From Stutzerimonas stutzeri (GTDB lineage: Bacteria; Pseudomonadota; Gammaproteobacteria; Pseudomonadales; Pseudomonadaceae), in contig NZ_POUT01000009.1 in the NCBI RefSeq assembly GCF_002890915.1, positions 124,001-188,000 of the forward strand: DNA of 64,000 bases, read 5' to 3'. Shown here piece after piece: positions 27,504 to 39,059 of this stretch. A program made the translations under genes and the position numbers. The notes beneath the pieces are model-generated. The model saw only the letters and a list, made by a program, of their open reading frames with translations, had not been told where the DNA came from and did no database searches. How positions within the stretch are numbered: position 1 is the first letter of the stretch; every line of letters begins with the position of its first letter.

Positions 27504-27698
27504 GGGCACCTCCGAACGGTGTCACCGGCTTCCATGCATCAGACCACAATGGCCAGGCATGTGCTGAGACCGCGGACAACCGGCCGCTCGCACCATCCGC
27601 TCGCCGCGACGGGCTGTCGCAGCTTGTATGGCCGCGGCCGCTTCCCGATAATAGCGACCCTTTAGCTCCACGGCTCTCGCAGCGCGCGACGGAACCTT

Positions 27699-28283
27699 AT
27701 GACCGAACTCGCCCTGATCATGGTTAGCGCCATCCTGGTCAACAATTTCGTACTGGTGCAGTTCCTCGGCCTGTGCCCGTTCATGGGCGTCTCGAAAAAG
27801 ATCGAGACCGCCATCGGCCTGTCCCTGGCCACCACCTTCGTACTGACCCTGGCCGCCATGTGCAGTTATCTGGTGCAGCAGTATGTGCTCAAGCCGTTGG
27901 ATCTCGAATTCCTGCGCACCATCAGCTTCATCCTGGTGATCGCCGTCACGGTCCAGTTCACCGAGATGGTGGTGAACAAGACCAGCCCGTTGCTCTATCG
28001 CGTACTGGGCATCTTCCTGCCGCTGATCACCACCAACTGCATCGTGCTCGGCGTCGCCCTGCTCAACGCCAACAAGGCCGAATTCACCTTCCTCACCGCC
28101 ACGGTCAACGGTTTCGCCGCCGGCCTGGGCTTCTCGCTGGTACTGGTGCTGTTCGCCGCCATGCGCGAGCGCATCGCCATCGCCGACGTACCGAAATCGT
28201 TCCAGGGCGCGGCGATCGGCATGGTCACGGCGGGCCTGATGTCGCTGGCGTTCATGGGCTTCACCGGGCTGATCAAGCTATGA
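27699..28283 (+). CDS. rnfA: Electron transport complex subunit RnfA/RsxA
   Basis: A 194-residue integral membrane protein with six predicted helices, opening [39 protein letters not shown] is the signature of the RnfA/NqrE family. It is one of the membrane subunits that ferry electrons between cytoplasmic and periplasmic cofactors, with a cysteine-containing loop (GLCPF) that may hold an Fe-S centre near the membrane. It starts the six-gene operon rnfABCDGE and overlaps rnfB by an ATGA junction. Confidence 0.97.
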   Translation: MTELALIMVSAILVNNFVLVQFLGLCPFMGVSKKIETAIGLSLATTFVLTLAAMCSYLVQQYVLKPLDLEFLRTISFILVIAVTVQFTEMVVNKTSPLLYRVLGIFLPLITTNCIVLGVALLNANKAEFTFLTATVNGFAAGLGFSLVLVLFAAMRERIAIADVPKSFQGAAIGMVTAGLMSLAFMGFTGLIKL

Positions 28284-28855
28284 GCGCGGTCATCATCGCG
28301 GTGCTCGCCCTGCTCGCCCTGTGCCTGCTGGGCGGCGCCATTCTCGGTTTCGCCGCGGTACGCTTTCGCGTCGAGGGCGATCCCATCGCCGAACAGATCA
28401 ATGCCCTGCTGCCGCAGACCCAGTGCGGCCAGTGCGGCTATCCGGGCTGCAAGCCCTACGCCGAGGCGATTGCCGGCGGCGACAAGATCAACAAGTGCCC
28501 GCCGGGCGGCGAGGCGACCATCCAGGCGCTGGCCGACCTGCTCGATGTCGAGGCGGAGCCGCTGGACGCCGCAGGTGGCGAAAAACCGCAGATGGTCGCC
28601 TACATCCGCGAAGCCGAATGCATCGGCTGCACCAAGTGCATCCAGGCCTGCCCGGTGGATGCCATCGTCGGCGCCGCGCGGCAGATGCATACCGTCATCG
28701 TTTCCGAATGCACCGGCTGCGACCTCTGCGTCGAACCCTGCCCGGTGGACTGCATCGACATGATCGCGCTGGGCAGCAATTTGCAAAGCTGGAAATGGGA
28801 TCGGCCGCCGGCGCCCGGCCAGTTGATCGCCACCGATCGGGAGCAGGCCGCATGA
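28280..28855 (+). CDS. rnfB: Electron transport complex subunit RnfB/RsxB
   Basis: A 191-residue ferredoxin-like subunit. An N-terminal membrane anchor ([20 protein letters not shown]) is followed by a four-cysteine cluster domain (Cys49, 52, 57 and 73, in [17 protein letters not shown] and NKCPPGG), then two 4Fe-4S motifs ([12 protein letters not shown] at 114-124 and [12 protein letters not shown] at 144-154). RnfB exchanges electrons with soluble ferredoxin or reductant partners. It overlaps both rnfA and rnfC by 4 bp. Confidence 0.97.
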   Translation: MSAVIIAVLALLALCLLGGAILGFAAVRFRVEGDPIAEQINALLPQTQCGQCGYPGCKPYAEAIAGGDKINKCPPGGEATIQALADLLDVEAEPLDAAGGEKPQMVAYIREAECIGCTKCIQACPVDAIVGAARQMHTVIVSECTGCDLCVEPCPVDCIDMIALGSNLQSWKWDRPPAPGQLIATDREQAA

Positions 28856-31326
28856 CCTCCTTGAAAGTCTGGGACATCCACGGCGGCATTCATCCGCCGG
28901 AGCGCAAGGAGCTGTCCAATCGCACCCCGATCCAACCTGCGCCTTTGCCCAAGCGCCTGATCCTGCCGCTGGCGCAGCACCTGGGTGCGCCGGCCGAACC
29001 CTGTGTGACGCTCGGCGAACGGGTGCTCAAGGGCCAGCGGATCGCCGTGGCCAACGGCTTCGTCAGTGCCCCGCTGCACGCGCCAACCTCGGGCGTGGTC
29101 AGCTTCATCGGCGCGCAGCCCTATCCGCATGCCTCGGGCATGCTCGGCGAGGCCATCGTCATCGACAGCGACGGCCAGGACCAATGGATCGAACTGCAGC
29201 CACAGGCCGATTACCGCCAACTGGAGCGGCCAGCGCTGCTGGAAATCATCCGCCAGGCCGGTATCAGTGGGCTCGGCGGCGCAGGCTTTCCCACCGCGGC
29301 CAAGCTGACGCCACCGCCGACGCAGCAGATTCGCACCCTGATCATCAACGGCACCGAATGTGAGCCCTACATCACCGCCGACGACCTGCTGATGCGCGAA
29401 AAGGCCGCCGAGCTGGTGGCCGGCATCGAGGTCCTGGCGCACCTGCTCCAACCGCAGGAAGTGCTGATCGGCATCGAGGACAACAAACCCGAAGCCATCG
29501 CCGCCGTACGCGCGGCCATCGGCGAACGCCCGTTCGTGCTCAAGGCATTCCCGACCAAGTACCCCTCCGGCGGGGAAAAGCAGCTGATCCAGATCCTCAC
29601 CGGCGAAGAAGTGCCCAGCGGTGGCCTGCCGGCGGACATCGGCATGCTCTGCCAGAACGTCGGCACCTGCGTCGCCATCCATGATGCGGTGCTGCTCGGC
29701 AAGCCGCTCATCTCGCGCATCACCACCCTGACCGGCGAAGCCCTGGCGCGCCCGATGAACGTCGAGGTGCTGATCGGCACACCGGTGAATGAACTGCTGG
29801 CTCTCGCCGGGCTCGAGCCGGCCAGGCTCAACCGCCTGATCATGGGCGGGCCGATGATGGGGTTTACCCTGCCCTCACTGGACGTGCCGGTAATCAAGAC
29901 CACCAACTGCCTGCTGGCCAGCACGCTCGACGAGCTCCCCGCGCCACCTCCGGCGCTGCCCTGCATCCGCTGCGGCGAGTGCGCCGAAGCCTGCCCGGTG
30001 AGCCTGCTGCCGCAGCAGCTGCACTTCTTCGCCCTCGGCCAGGAACACGAGCAGCTCAAGGCCCATCACCTGTTCGACTGCATCGAGTGCGGCGCCTGCG
30101 CCTATGTCTGCCCGTCGAGCATCCCGCTGGTGCAGTACTACCGCGCCGCCAAGGGCGAGATTCGCGAACAGGAACACAAGCACCGGAAAGCCGAGCATTC
30201 CAAACAACGCTTCGAACTGCGGCAGGAGCGCCTGCGCCGGGCCGAAGAGCAGAAGGAGGCCGAACGCAAGGCCCGTGCCGAGCGGGCAGCCCGCGCCAAG
30301 GCCGCGCAGGCGCAGGATGCGAATGCCGGCGATTCGCCCGCAAGCGTAGAGGCGCCGAAGGCCGGCGGCCTGTCGGACATGCAGAAGAAACTCAAGATCG
30401 AGGCCAGCATGGCCCAGGTCGCGCTGAAGAAAGCCGAAAAGCAGCTGGCGACGCACGCCACCGCGGAACTGCAAGCCCAGGTCACCGAGCTGCGCAGCGC
30501 CGCCGAGGCCGCACAGCGGGCACTCGATGCCGCAATGGCCGAGACGCCGGCACCTGCCGCGGCACCGGCAGCCGACGACGCGGCGGCGAAGAAGCTCAAG
30601 ATCGAAGCAGCCATGCTCAAGGCACAGATCCGCAAGCTGGAGAAGCTCGAAACCCCCGACGACGACCAGCAGGCCGAACTCGCCCGTCTGCGCCAGCAAC
30701 TGCACGAGGCCGAGCAGGCCTTGGCCGCAGCCCAGAGCGCGGCGCCGACCGCGCCCGCAAAGCCGGCCGGCGACGAAGCGCTGAAGAAGGCCAAGATCGA
30801 GGCCGCCATGCTCAAGGCACAGATCCGCAAGCTGGAGAAGCTCGAAGCCCCCGACGACGACCAGCAGGCCGAACTCGCCCGTCTGCGCCAGCAACTGCAC
30901 GAGGCCGAGCAGGCCCTGGCCACCGCCCAGGATGCAGCACCGACCGCGCCCGCCAAGCCGGCCGGCGACGAAGCGCTGAAGAAGGCCAAGATCGAGCTGG
31001 CAATGAAGCGCGCCGAGTTGAAGAAGGCCGAGAAGGCCGGGGCCGAAGAAGCCGAACTGGACCGCTTGCGCGACGCCCTGGCCGCAGCCGAGCAGGCTTT
31101 GCATGCCGCCGAAGACACCTCGGCCAGACCGGCACCGCAGCTGGTGCGCACCGCCAAACCCGGTGTGGACGAACGCCAACGCGAGCTCAAGACCGAAGTC
31201 GCCTTCGCCCGTGCCGACCTGCGCAAGCTGGAGCGTGAGGAGAACGCCGAGCCGGCCGCGCTGGAAACCGCCCGGACACGTCTGGACCAGGCCGAGCGTC
31301 AGTTGGCGGAATACCAGGATCACTGA
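28852..31326 (+). CDS. rnfC: Electron transport complex subunit RnfC/RsxC with long repetitive C-terminal extension
   Basis: An 824-residue peripheral subunit that binds NAD(H) and FMN and passes electrons into the Rnf complex. The N-terminal part is conserved ([38 protein letters not shown]-like [11 protein letters not shown]). Two ferredoxin motifs lie near residues 371-381 and 410-420 ([12 protein letters not shown] and [12 protein letters not shown]). After about residue 440 the protein becomes a highly charged Ala/Lys/Glu/Gln coiled-coil tail of about 380 residues, common in gammaproteobacterial RnfC. It includes a 65-residue unit repeated at residues 580-644 and 645-709, with a partial third copy. 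The function of the tail is unknown; it may bind partners or the membrane. Confidence 0.95.
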   Translation: MTSLKVWDIHGGIHPPERKELSNRTPIQPAPLPKRLILPLAQHLGAPAEPCVTLGERVLKGQRIAVANGFVSAPLHAPTSGVVSFIGAQPYPHASGMLGEAIVIDSDGQDQWIELQPQADYRQLERPALLEIIRQAGISGLGGAGFPTAAKLTPPPTQQIRTLIINGTECEPYITADDLLMREKAAELVAGIEVLAHLLQPQEVLIGIEDNKPEAIAAVRAAIGERPFVLKAFPTKYPSGGEKQLIQILTGEEVPSGGLPADIGMLCQNVGTCVAIHDAVLLGKPLISRITTLTGEALARPMNVEVLIGTPVNELLALAGLEPARLNRLIMGGPMMGFTLPSLDVPVIKTTNCLLASTLDELPAPPPALPCIRCGECAEACPVSLLPQQLHFFALGQEHEQLKAHHLFDCIECGACAYVCPSSIPLVQYYRAAKGEIREQEHKHRKAEHSKQRFELRQERLRRAEEQKEAERKARAERAARAKAAQAQDANAGDSPASVEAPKAGGLSDMQKKLKIEASMAQVALKKAEKQLATHATAELQAQVTELRSAAEAAQRALDAAMAETPAPAAAPAADDAAAKKLKIEAAMLKAQIRKLEKLETPDDDQQAELARLRQQLHEAEQALAAAQSAAPTAPAKPAGDEALKKAKIEAAMLKAQIRKLEKLEAPDDDQQAELARLRQQLHEAEQALATAQDAAPTAPAKPAGDEALKKAKIELAMKRAELKKAEKAGAEEAELDRLRDALAAAEQALHAAEDTSARPAPQLVRTAKPGVDERQRELKTEVAFARADLRKLEREENAEPAALETARTRLDQAERQLAEYQDH
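30589..31005 (+). repeat. 195-bp tandem repeat inside rnfC
   Basis: Units at 30589-30783 and 30784-30978 are nearly identical at the DNA level, and a third unit beginning at 30979 diverges after about 30 bp. The unit is a whole number of codons (65), so gain or loss of copies would keep the frame. It encodes the coiled-coil segment with [12 protein letters not shown] and [19 protein letters not shown]. Confidence 0.9.
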
Positions 31327-31380
31327 TGGAGAGGGCCCATCCAGGGCCCGCTTCAGGTAAAGCATTAGACCGGAGAGCCA

Positions 31381-32409
31381 ATGGCCCTGCCCCGTATCAC
31401 CTCGCCCCACGCCAAGGGCGCCAACCGGACCCAGCGCGTCATGCTGCTGGTACTCGCGGCCACCCTGCCCGGGGTGGTCGCCCTGACCTGGCTGTATGGC
31501 GCCGGCACCCTGATCAACCTGGCCTGGACCTGCGCCACCGCACTCGCCTTCGAAGCGGCGATCCTCAGGTTGCGCCAGCGCCCGGTCGGCTTCTTCCTGC
31601 GTGACGGCAGCGCGCTGGTCACCGCCGTGCTGCTGGCCTTGGCATTGCCGCCGTATTCGCCATGGTGGCTGACGCTGATCGCCAGCGGTTGCGCCATCGT
31701 CTTCGGCAAGCAGCTCTACGGCGGGCTCGGGCAGAACCCCTTCAACCCCGCGATGATCGGCTACGTGGTGGTGCTGATCTCCTTCCCGGTGGAGATGACC
31801 ACCTGGCCCGTGCCGCACAGCGTCGGGTTGGGCAGCGGCCTGCAGCACATCCTCGGCATCGCCTCGTTGCCGGATGGCTGGACCCAGGCCACCGCCCTGG
31901 ACGTGCTGAAAGTGAACAACAGCCTCACCATCGACGAGCTCTGGCGCAATCCCGCCTTCGGCCATTTCGGCGGCATCGGCTCGGAAGTGGTGAACCTGGC
32001 GTTCCTCGCCGGCGGCCTGTTCCTGTTGCACAAGCGCCTGTTCAGCTGGCATGCGCCGGTCGGCATGCTCGGCGCCCTGGCACTGATGAGCCTGGTGTTC
32101 TGGAACGGCTCGGGCTCGGACAGCAACGGCTCGCCGCTGTTTCACCTGCTCAGCGGCGCCACCATGCTCGGCGCCTTCTTCATCGTCACCGATCCGGTGA
32201 GCAGCGCCACCAGCCCGCACGGCCGCCTGATCTTCGGCACCGGCGTCGGCATCCTGGTCTACGTCATCCGCGCCTGGGGCGGCTACCCGGACGCGGTGGC
32301 CTTCAGCGTGCTGCTGATGAACCTGGCCGCGCCGACCATCGACTACTACACCCGCCCGCGCACCTACGGCCATCGCAAGGCCGAGCGCGGCTTCAAGCTG
32401 GGCGAATGA
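31381..32409 (+). CDS. rnfD: Electron transport complex subunit RnfD/RsxD
   Basis: A 342-residue membrane subunit of the NqrB/RnfD family with about ten predicted helices. The covalent FMN site is visible as the threonine in [20 protein letters not shown], attached through a phosphoester bond by ApbE. The upstream [20 protein letters not shown] is a second conserved block. The gap after rnfC is 54 bp with a ribosome-binding site just before the ATG (CCGGAGAGCC). Confidence 0.96.
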   Translation: MALPRITSPHAKGANRTQRVMLLVLAATLPGVVALTWLYGAGTLINLAWTCATALAFEAAILRLRQRPVGFFLRDGSALVTAVLLALALPPYSPWWLTLIASGCAIVFGKQLYGGLGQNPFNPAMIGYVVVLISFPVEMTTWPVPHSVGLGSGLQHILGIASLPDGWTQATALDVLKVNNSLTIDELWRNPAFGHFGGIGSEVVNLAFLAGGLFLLHKRLFSWHAPVGMLGALALMSLVFWNGSGSDSNGSPLFHLLSGATMLGAFFIVTDPVSSATSPHGRLIFGTGVGILVYVIRAWGGYPDAVAFSVLLMNLAAPTIDYYTRPRTYGHRKAERGFKLGE

Positions 32410-32410
32410 C

Positions 32411-33190
32411 ATGATGCTTCCGGAAATCAGCCGCTCGATGCTGAAGAACGCCGCGGTACTGGGCCTGTTCGCCATCGTCACCGTTGGCGTCGTGACCCTG
32501 CTCCAGCAAGGTACCGCCGAGCGCATCCAGGCCGCCGAACGTGCCGCGCAGGTGCGCGCACTGGGCGAGATCCTTCCCGCCGGCAGCTACGACAACGCCC
32601 TGCCGGACCACAGCGTCCTGCTCCAGGATCGCCTGCTGGGCAACAAGAGCCCGCTACCGGCCTATATCGCCATCAAGGACGGTCGCCCCAGCGCGGTGAT
32701 CCTCCAGGCCATCGCCCCGGATGGCTACAGCGGCGCCATCCACCTGCTGGTGGGCATCTGGGCCGATGGCCGGGTAGCGGGCGTGCGGGTCCTCGGGCAC
32801 CGCGAGACACCGGGCCTAGGCGACAGGATCGAACTGACCAAGAGCCCGTGGATTCGCAGCTTCGACGGCAAGTCGCTGGAGAACCCGCAAGCCGAGGGCT
32901 GGGCCGTGAAGAAGGACCGCGGCACATTCGACCAGTTCGCCGGCGCCACCATCACGCCGCGCGCGGTGGTCGCCGCGGTGCACCGCGCGCTGCAGTACTT
33001 CGATGCGCACAAGGCCGAACTGCTGACGACCGATGCCGGCACGGCGGAAGCGTCGGAGCCGCTCGACGACCAGAGCGACCAAAGCGAACCCGCCGAAGTC
33101 ACCACCCATTCCCGCGCGGGCGACGCCGCGACACGCGACGCGCTGCGCGCGAGCGAACCTGAAGTCAAACCGGAGGGGGACCAGCCATGA
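32411..33190 (+). CDS. rnfG: Electron transport complex subunit RnfG/RsxG
   Basis: A 259-residue protein with an N-terminal membrane anchor ([22 protein letters not shown]) and a periplasmic FMN-binding domain. The FMN-carrying threonine is in [14 protein letters not shown], the standard GAT motif. The usual family length is about 205-215 residues; the last 50 residues here ([20 protein letters not shown] onward) are an acidic, probably disordered extension. It starts 1 bp after the rnfD stop and its stop overlaps rnfE by 4 bp. Confidence 0.95.
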   Translation: MMLPEISRSMLKNAAVLGLFAIVTVGVVTLLQQGTAERIQAAERAAQVRALGEILPAGSYDNALPDHSVLLQDRLLGNKSPLPAYIAIKDGRPSAVILQAIAPDGYSGAIHLLVGIWADGRVAGVRVLGHRETPGLGDRIELTKSPWIRSFDGKSLENPQAEGWAVKKDRGTFDQFAGATITPRAVVAAVHRALQYFDAHKAELLTTDAGTAEASEPLDDQSDQSEPAEVTTHSRAGDAATRDALRASEPEVKPEGDQP

Positions 33191-33900
33191 GTGCGCCCAG
33201 CTACCGCGAACTGACCGTCAACGGCCTGTGGAAGAACAACCCGGCACTGGTGCAGCTGCTCGGGCTCTGCCCACTGCTCGGGGTGAGCAACTCGACGGTC
33301 AACGCCCTCGGCCTGGGCCTGGCCACCATGCTGGTGCTGACCTGCTCCAACATCAGCGTGTCGCTGGTACGTGGCGTGGTCAACACCGCCGTGCGTCTGC
33401 CGGCCTTCGTGATGATCATCGCTGCGCTGACCACCTGCATCGAGCTGCTGATGCAGGCCTTCACCTACGAGCTGTACCAGATCCTCGGCATCTTCATCCC
33501 GCTGATCACCACCAACTGCGTGATCCTCGGCCGCGCCGACGGCTTCGCCGCCAAGCACAACCCGCTGGTGGCCGGCTTCGACGGCCTGGTCATGGGGCTG
33601 GGTTTCTGCCTGGTGCTGGTGGTGCTCGGCGGCCTGCGCGAGCTGTTCGGCACCGGCGCCCTGTTCGCCAACATGCACCTGCTGTTCGGCCCCGTCGCCA
33701 GTGACTGGCAGCTCACCCTGTTCAGCGACTACAAGGGCTTCCTGCTGGCGATCCTGCCGCCTGGCGCATTCATCGTGCTCGGCCTGCTGATCGCCCTGAA
33801 GAACCGTATCGACGAGCGGCTCGCCGAGCGGGCCCGCGCCACGCAACCCGCCGCGCCCGCCGTCAACCGCCGGGTACGCGTGACCGGAGTGATCGAATGA
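33187..33900 (+). CDS. rnfE: Electron transport complex subunit RnfE/RsxE
   Basis: A 237-residue integral membrane protein related to RnfA and Nqr[30 protein letters not shown] is the family opening and [20 protein letters not shown] the second conserved block; both cysteine-containing half-channels face opposite sides of the membrane relative to RnfA. It closes the rnfABCDGE operon. A short GCAAGC repeat follows immediately, before nth. Confidence 0.96.
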   Translation: MSAPSYRELTVNGLWKNNPALVQLLGLCPLLGVSNSTVNALGLGLATMLVLTCSNISVSLVRGVVNTAVRLPAFVMIIAALTTCIELLMQAFTYELYQILGIFIPLITTNCVILGRADGFAAKHNPLVAGFDGLVMGLGFCLVLVVLGGLRELFGTGALFANMHLLFGPVASDWQLTLFSDYKGFLLAILPPGAFIVLGLLIALKNRIDERLAERARATQPAAPAVNRRVRVTGVIE

Positions 33901-33903
33901 GGG

Positions 33904-33937
33904 GGCAAGCGGCAAGCTTCAAGCGGCAAGCAGAAGC
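33904..33937. repeat. GCAAGC/AAGCTTC repeat after rnfE
   Basis: Right after the rnfE stop the sequence reads as three spaced GGCAAGC units with an AAGCTTCAAGC core. It is the single-arm form of the repeat family seen as inverted pairs at 50808-50929, 52363-52523 and 58493-58583. Confidence 0.7.
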
Positions 33938-34000
33938 GGCAGCGATTCAGACACCGGCCCCCGGCTTGGCGCTTGTGGCCCGAAGCCTGGAGTTGTTTGC

Positions 34001-34639
34001 ATGAACGCCGAGAAACGCCGGGAAATCTTCCGCCGCTTCCACGAGGACAACCCCGAGCCGAAAACCGAACTGGCCTACAGCACGCCCTTCGAGTTGCTGA
34101 TCGCCGTCATCCTCTCGGCGCAGGCCACCGACGTCGGCGTGAACAAGGCCACCGCCAGGCTGTTCCCGGTCGCCAACACACCGGAGGCGATCCATGCACT
34201 GGGCGTCGAGGGGTTGTCGGAATACATCAAGACCATCGGCCTGTACAACAGCAAGGCGAAGAACGTCATCGAAGCCTGCCGCATCCTGATCGAGAAGCAT
34301 GGCAGCCAGGTCCCCGACAACCGCGAGGCGCTCGAGGCCCTGCCCGGCGTCGGCCGCAAGACCGCCAACGTGGTGCTCAACACCGCGTTCCGCCAGTTCA
34401 CCATGGCGGTGGACACGCACATCTTCCGAGTCAGCAACCGCACCCGCATCGCCCCGGGCAAGAACGTGCTGGAGGTGGAACGCAAGCTGATCAAGTTCGT
34501 GCCCAAGGAATACCTGCTGGATGCCCATCACTGGCTGATCCTGCACGGGCGCTACGTCTGCAAGGCGCGCAAACCGCAGTGTGGCAGTTGCCGGATCGAG
34601 GACCTGTGCGAGTACAAGCACAAGACTTCGGACGATTGA
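34001..34639 (+). CDS. nth: Endonuclease III
   Basis: A 212-residue DNA glycosylase/AP lyase that removes oxidised pyrimidines. The helix-hairpin-helix is at LEALPGVGRKTANVVLN with the catalytic lysine in GRKTAN, the catalytic aspartate follows in AVDTHIFRVSNR, and the 4Fe-4S loop has the exact spacing C-x6-C-x2-C-x5-C (CKARKPQCGSCRIEDLC). It lies downstream of rnf in the same direction, the usual arrangement in gammaproteobacteria, and both relate to redox and oxidative-stress functions. Confidence 0.97.
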   Translation: MNAEKRREIFRRFHEDNPEPKTELAYSTPFELLIAVILSAQATDVGVNKATARLFPVANTPEAIHALGVEGLSEYIKTIGLYNSKAKNVIEACRILIEKHGSQVPDNREALEALPGVGRKTANVVLNTAFRQFTMAVDTHIFRVSNRTRIAPGKNVLEVERKLIKFVPKEYLLDAHHWLILHGRYVCKARKPQCGSCRIEDLCEYKHKTSDD

Positions 34640-34747
34640 TCGCGCACGTAAAAATCTTGCCTGGCGATTGAAAAAAACTTTTTTACCGGCCCCGGATTTG
34701 CCGCTATAAGGTGCGCCAAGAGCGCCCCATAGCCTTGGAGTGAACAA

Positions 34748-34927
34748 GTGGCCGAGAAAGAAGACATTCAGATCGAAGACGATTTCATCGCCGAAGACGA
34801 CGACGAGAGCGGCGAAGCCCCCGTCGAGGTCGCCAAGACCAACCTGACCAAGCGCCGGATCATCGACAACCTGCTCGAGGAGCGCCGCCTGCAGAAACAA
34901 TTGAACGACTTCGACTTCGATCTGTAA
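34748..34927 (+). CDS. Small acidic PA3496-family protein (putative envelope integrity)
   Basis: A 59-residue protein starting at a GTG with GGAG nearby (CTTGGAGTGAACAAGTG). The N-terminal half is very acidic (IQIEDDFIAEDDDESGEAP) and the C-terminal half is basic and helical (TKRRIIDNLLEERRLQKQ), ending DFDFDL. This matches the small protein encoded after nth in P. aeruginosa (PA3496), annotated as a putative envelope integrity protein; I know no mechanism. A possible promoter lies just upstream (TATAAG at about 34704), and a strong terminator follows 3 bp after the stop, so it may be transcribed alone. Confidence 0.8.
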   Translation: MAEKEDIQIEDDFIAEDDDESGEAPVEVAKTNLTKRRIIDNLLEERRLQKQLNDFDFDL

Positions 34928-34929
34928 GC

Positions 34930-34955
34930 AAAAAAGCCCCGCAAGGGGCTTTTTC
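34930..34955 (+). terminator. Rho-independent terminator after the PA3496-type gene
   Basis: The stem AGCCCC/GGGGCT with a GCAA loop is flanked by A-run and T-run (AAAAAAGCCCCGCAAGGGGC, then TTTTT). The same hairpin sequence is reused at 35117-35141 for gloA. Confidence 0.92.
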
Positions 34956-35026
34956 ATATCTGCCGGTCAGGCCCGTAAGGCGGGCCAAAGCGGATAGTCC
35001 GATGTTCGGGTGAGCGAACGCATGCG

Positions 35027-35113
35027 GTAGGTTGGCGCTGAGCGCAGCGAAGCCCAACAGGGATCGACACGAACCCGTTGGGCTTCGTCGCTTCGCTCCT
35101 CAACCCAACCTAC
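35027..35113. repeat. Palindromic repeat with GTAGGTTGG ends
   Basis: GTAGGTTGG at 35027-35035 is complementary to CCAACCTAC at 35105-35113, and AGCGAAGCCCAAC inside pairs with GTTGGGCTTCGTCGCT. It is a second copy of the family at 27021-27118, placed between two convergent terminators. Confidence 0.8.
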
Positions 35114-35116
35114 ACA

Positions 35117-35141
35117 CAAAAAGCCCCGCAAGGGGCTTTCA
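35117..35141 (-). terminator. Rho-independent terminator of gloA
   Basis: On the minus strand the gloA stop is followed directly by AAAGCCCCTTGCGGGGCTTT and further T residues. It is nearly identical to the hairpin at 34930-34955 in inverse use. Confidence 0.9.
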
Positions 35142-35142
35142 T

Positions 35143-35535
35143 TCAGTCGCCCCGCTGCGGCGACAGCAGCTCGATCTTGTAGCCGTCCGGGTCCTCGACG
35201 AAGGCGAGGATACTCGAGCCATGCTTCATCGGCCCCGGCTCGCGGGTGATCTTGCCGCCGCGCGCACGGATGTCCTCACACGCCTTGTAGACGTCCTCGA
35301 CTTCCAGGGCGATATGCCCGTAGCCGTCGCCCAGTTCGTACTTTTCCACGCCCCAGTTGTGGGTCAGCTCGATCACGCTGTTGTGCGCCTCGTCACCGTA
35401 GCCGACGAAGGCCAGGGTGAATTTGCCTTCCGGATAGTCCTTGCGGCGCAGCAGGGTCATGCCCAGCACCTCGGTATAGAAGGCGATGGATTTGTCCATG
35501 TCGCCGACACGCAGCATGGTATGCAGCAGTCTCAT
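35143..35535 (-). CDS. gloA: Lactoylglutathione lyase (glyoxalase I)
   Basis: A 130-residue metalloenzyme that converts the hemithioacetal of methylglyoxal and glutathione to S-lactoylglutathione. The metal ligands His5, Glu56, His74 and Glu122 (in [28 protein letters not shown] and GYKIELLSP) are at the same positions as in the nickel-dependent E. coli enzyme, and the short length is of that class. The ATG at 35535 gives this numbering; the frame upstream has no similarity. It is downstream of argG on the same strand with 96 bp between. Confidence 0.97.
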   Translation of the reverse strand: MRLLHTMLRVGDMDKSIAFYTEVLGMTLLRRKDYPEGKFTLAFVGYGDEAHNSVIELTHNWGVEKYELGDGYGHIALEVEDVYKACEDIRARGGKITREPGPMKHGSSILAFVEDPDGYKIELLSPQRGD

Positions 35536-35631
35536 GTTCGGGTTCTCCTCGTTCGGCAGTGCTTGTGGCCATGCAGAAAGCAAGACCCCGGCGCATGGCC
35601 GGGGTCGGTCAGGCTCAGGCGCGCCAGCTTA

Positions 35632-36849
<1,218 letters not shown>

Positions 36850-36949
36850 GCCATCAGCTCCACGGGTTGTACGGAAAACTCGTGATTCTACCGATCGCGG
36901 CCGCGGTTTTACAGGGGCGCGCGGCCATGTCGACATGCGGAGAGCCTGC

Positions 36950-37843
36950 TCAGGACGATGGGCCTGCCGTGGCGGCCGAGGCGGTCGCCGATACCGCTTC
37001 GCGCTCCAGGCGCAGGGTCACGCGGCGGTTCTTCGCCCGGTTGGCCTCGCTGCTGTTGGCCACCAGCGGGTAGCGCTCGCCATGGAAGCGCAGGGTGATC
37101 TGTTCCTGCGGCACACCGTTGGCGAGCAGGTAGTCCTGCACCGCCAGGGCGCGACGGCGGGACAGGTCGCGGTTGAGCAGACGGTTGCCGCTGTTATCGG
37201 AGTGGCCGTCGAGGAGGATGCGATTGACGCTGGGGTCGGCGCGCAGGTACTGCAGGACGATATCCAGCCGCGCCCGCGCCCGAGGGTCCAGCACCACGTC
37301 GGCGCTGGGGAAACCGAGTTGCGATTGGCGCACCTGATCGAAATTCACCGGCAGCAGCTTGGCGGTGCAGGCCCGGTAATCTTCGTAGGCCTTGCCGAAG
37401 CGCGCCGGCAGCAGGCGGATCTCCAGGGCCTCGCCACCGTGCAGCGTGCGATGGCGAACCACCGGGCTGCGGCCTTCGAGCAAGCCGCTGAGCAACCGGC
37501 CGGCCTGCAGGTGGGTGCTGTTGAATGGAATCTCGCCGCCGCCCACGGACACCACACCCAGGTTGATATCGCTGCGCGTCGGTTGCCAGGGCGCGGCGGC
37601 CGCGAGCAGGGTCGCCGAGCCGGCGCCGAGCCAGCGCTGCGGCGACTGCAGGCGGAAGATCGCCTGCTCGCCGGCGCGCCGCACGAACTCACCGCTGCCG
37701 AAACCGGCGATGGGTTGCACCAGCCGGCACTCGAACTGATCGCCCTCGACCTGCCACTGCACCCGTTCCAGGCGGGTCTGGAACGTCAGGGCATTGGCCG
37801 GTGAGGCCAGCAGGCACAGCATTACGAGAGGACGCAGGCGCAC
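36950..37843 (-). CDS. motY: Flagellar motor protein MotY (OmpA-like peptidoglycan-binding)
   Basis: A 297-residue envelope protein. A short signal peptide ([18 protein letters not shown]) is followed by the MotY N-terminal domain ([13 protein letters not shown]) and a C-terminal OmpA domain with the peptidoglycan motif [24 protein letters not shown]. MotY forms the T ring around the flagellar motor and supports stator assembly. The likely start is GTG 37843, which has CCGGAG upstream and puts the signal peptide at the terminus. It is encoded away from other flagellar genes, next to argG and pyrC, as in P. aeruginosa. A general OmpA-family lipoprotein is less likely because the signal lacks a lipobox. 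Confidence 0.85.
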   Translation of the reverse strand: MRLRPLVMLCLLASPANALTFQTRLERVQWQVEGDQFECRLVQPIAGFGSGEFVRRAGEQAIFRLQSPQRWLGAGSATLLAAAAPWQPTRSDINLGVVSVGGGEIPFNSTHLQAGRLLSGLLEGRSPVVRHRTLHGGEALEIRLLPARFGKAYEDYRACTAKLLPVNFDQVRQSQLGFPSADVVLDPRARARLDIVLQYLRADPSVNRILLDGHSDNSGNRLLNRDLSRRRALAVQDYLLANGVPQEQITLRFHGERYPLVANSSEANRAKNRRVTLRLEREAVSATASAATAGPSS

Positions 37844-38015
37844 GATGAGCTCCGGGAGGATGCGTGTTCCTGTTGCGTATCGGTGCGCATGGGCAAAACT
37901 TGAGTACGGCATCCGGCCCGCAGGCCGCGAATGCAGCGGCCCGTCCTTCGGCAAGATGCCGTGAGCGGGCTTTTCCGGTAGCATTCGCGCACGTTTCACC
38001 CGCCTGGAAACCCGC

Positions 38016-39059
38016 ATGTCCGACCGACTCACACTGTTGCGCCCCGACGACTGGCACATCCACCTGCGCGATGGCGCGGTCCTGCCCCATACGGTGGCCG
38101 ACGCCGCCCGCCAGTTCGCGCGCGCGATCATCATGCCCAACCTGGTGCCGCCGGTACGCAACGCCGACGAGGCCGCGGCCTATCGCCAGCGCATCCTCGC
38201 CGCGCGTCCGGCGGGCAGTCGTTTCGAACCGCTGATGGTGCTCTATCTCACCGACAGCACCAGCCCCGACGATATCCGGCGGGCCAAGGCCAGCGGCTTC
38301 GTGCATGCGGCCAAGCTGTATCCGGCCGGCGCCACCACCAACTCGGCCTCCGGCGTGACCGCCATCGACAACATCTTCGGCGTGCTGGAAACCATGGCCG
38401 AGGAAGGCCTGCCGCTGCTGGTCCATGGCGAGGTGACCCGGGGCGAGATCGACATCTTCGATCGCGAGAAGTATTTCATCGACGAGCAGTTGAGCCGGGT
38501 GACTGCGCGTTTCCCGACGCTGAAGGTGGTCTTCGAGCACATCACCACCCGCGATGCCGTGCAGTTCGTCGAGGCGGCCGGCAGCAACGTCGGCGCCACC
38601 GTCACCGCGCACCACCTGCTGTACAACCGCAACCACATGCTGGTCGGCGGCATCCGCCCGCACCTGTTCTGCCTGCCGGTGCTCAAGCGCAACCTGCACC
38701 AGGAGGCGCTGCTCGACGCGGCCACCAGCGGCAACCCGAAATTCTTCCTCGGCACCGACTCGGCGCCGCATGCCCGGCACGCCAAGGAAGCCGCCTGCGG
38801 CTGCGCCGGCTGCTATACCGCGCATGCCGCCATCGAGCTGTATGCCGCCGCCTTCGAGCAGCGCCAGGCGCTGGACAAGCTGGAGGCCTTCGCCAGCCAC
38901 TTCGGCGCGGACTTCTACGGCCTGCCGCGCAACACCGAGCAGATCACCCTGGTCCGCCAGGACTGGGACGTACCGGCCAGCCTGCCGTTCGGCGAGCAAG
39001 TGGTCGTCCCGCTGCGCGCCGGTGAACGCCTGCACTGGCGCCTGGAGGAAAGCGTATGA
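38016..39059 (+). CDS. pyrC: Dihydroorotase (PyrC, class II)
   Basis: A 347-residue zinc amidohydrolase that cyclises N-carbamoyl-L-aspartate to dihydroorotate in pyrimidine synthesis. The HxH metal ligands His14 and His16 ([10 protein letters not shown]), the carboxylated Lys100 ([14 protein letters not shown]), further His ligands (LVHGEVT, FEHITT) and the catalytic Asp (LGTDSAPHA) are all present, so it should be active on its own. It overlaps rnt by 4 bp. Confidence 0.97.
   Translation: MSDRLTLLRPDDWHIHLRDGAVLPHTVADAARQFARAIIMPNLVPPVRNADEAAAYRQRILAARPAGSRFEPLMVLYLTDSTSPDDIRRAKASGFVHAAKLYPAGATTNSASGVTAIDNIFGVLETMAEEGLPLLVHGEVTRGEIDIFDREKYFIDEQLSRVTARFPTLKVVFEHITTRDAVQFVEAAGSNVGATVTAHHLLYNRNHMLVGGIRPHLFCLPVLKRNLHQEALLDAATSGNPKFFLGTDSAPHARHAKEAACGCAGCYTAHAAIELYAAAFEQRQALDKLEAFASHFGADFYGLPRNTEQITLVRQDWDVPASLPFGEQVVVPLRAGERLHWRLEESV

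Noticed and set aside
29875..32526. A minus-strand open frame of 883 codons opposite rnfC and rnfD
   Set aside because: It mirrors the codon bias and the 195-bp repeats of rnfC. The sense frames encode intact RnfC and RnfD with cofactor motifs.
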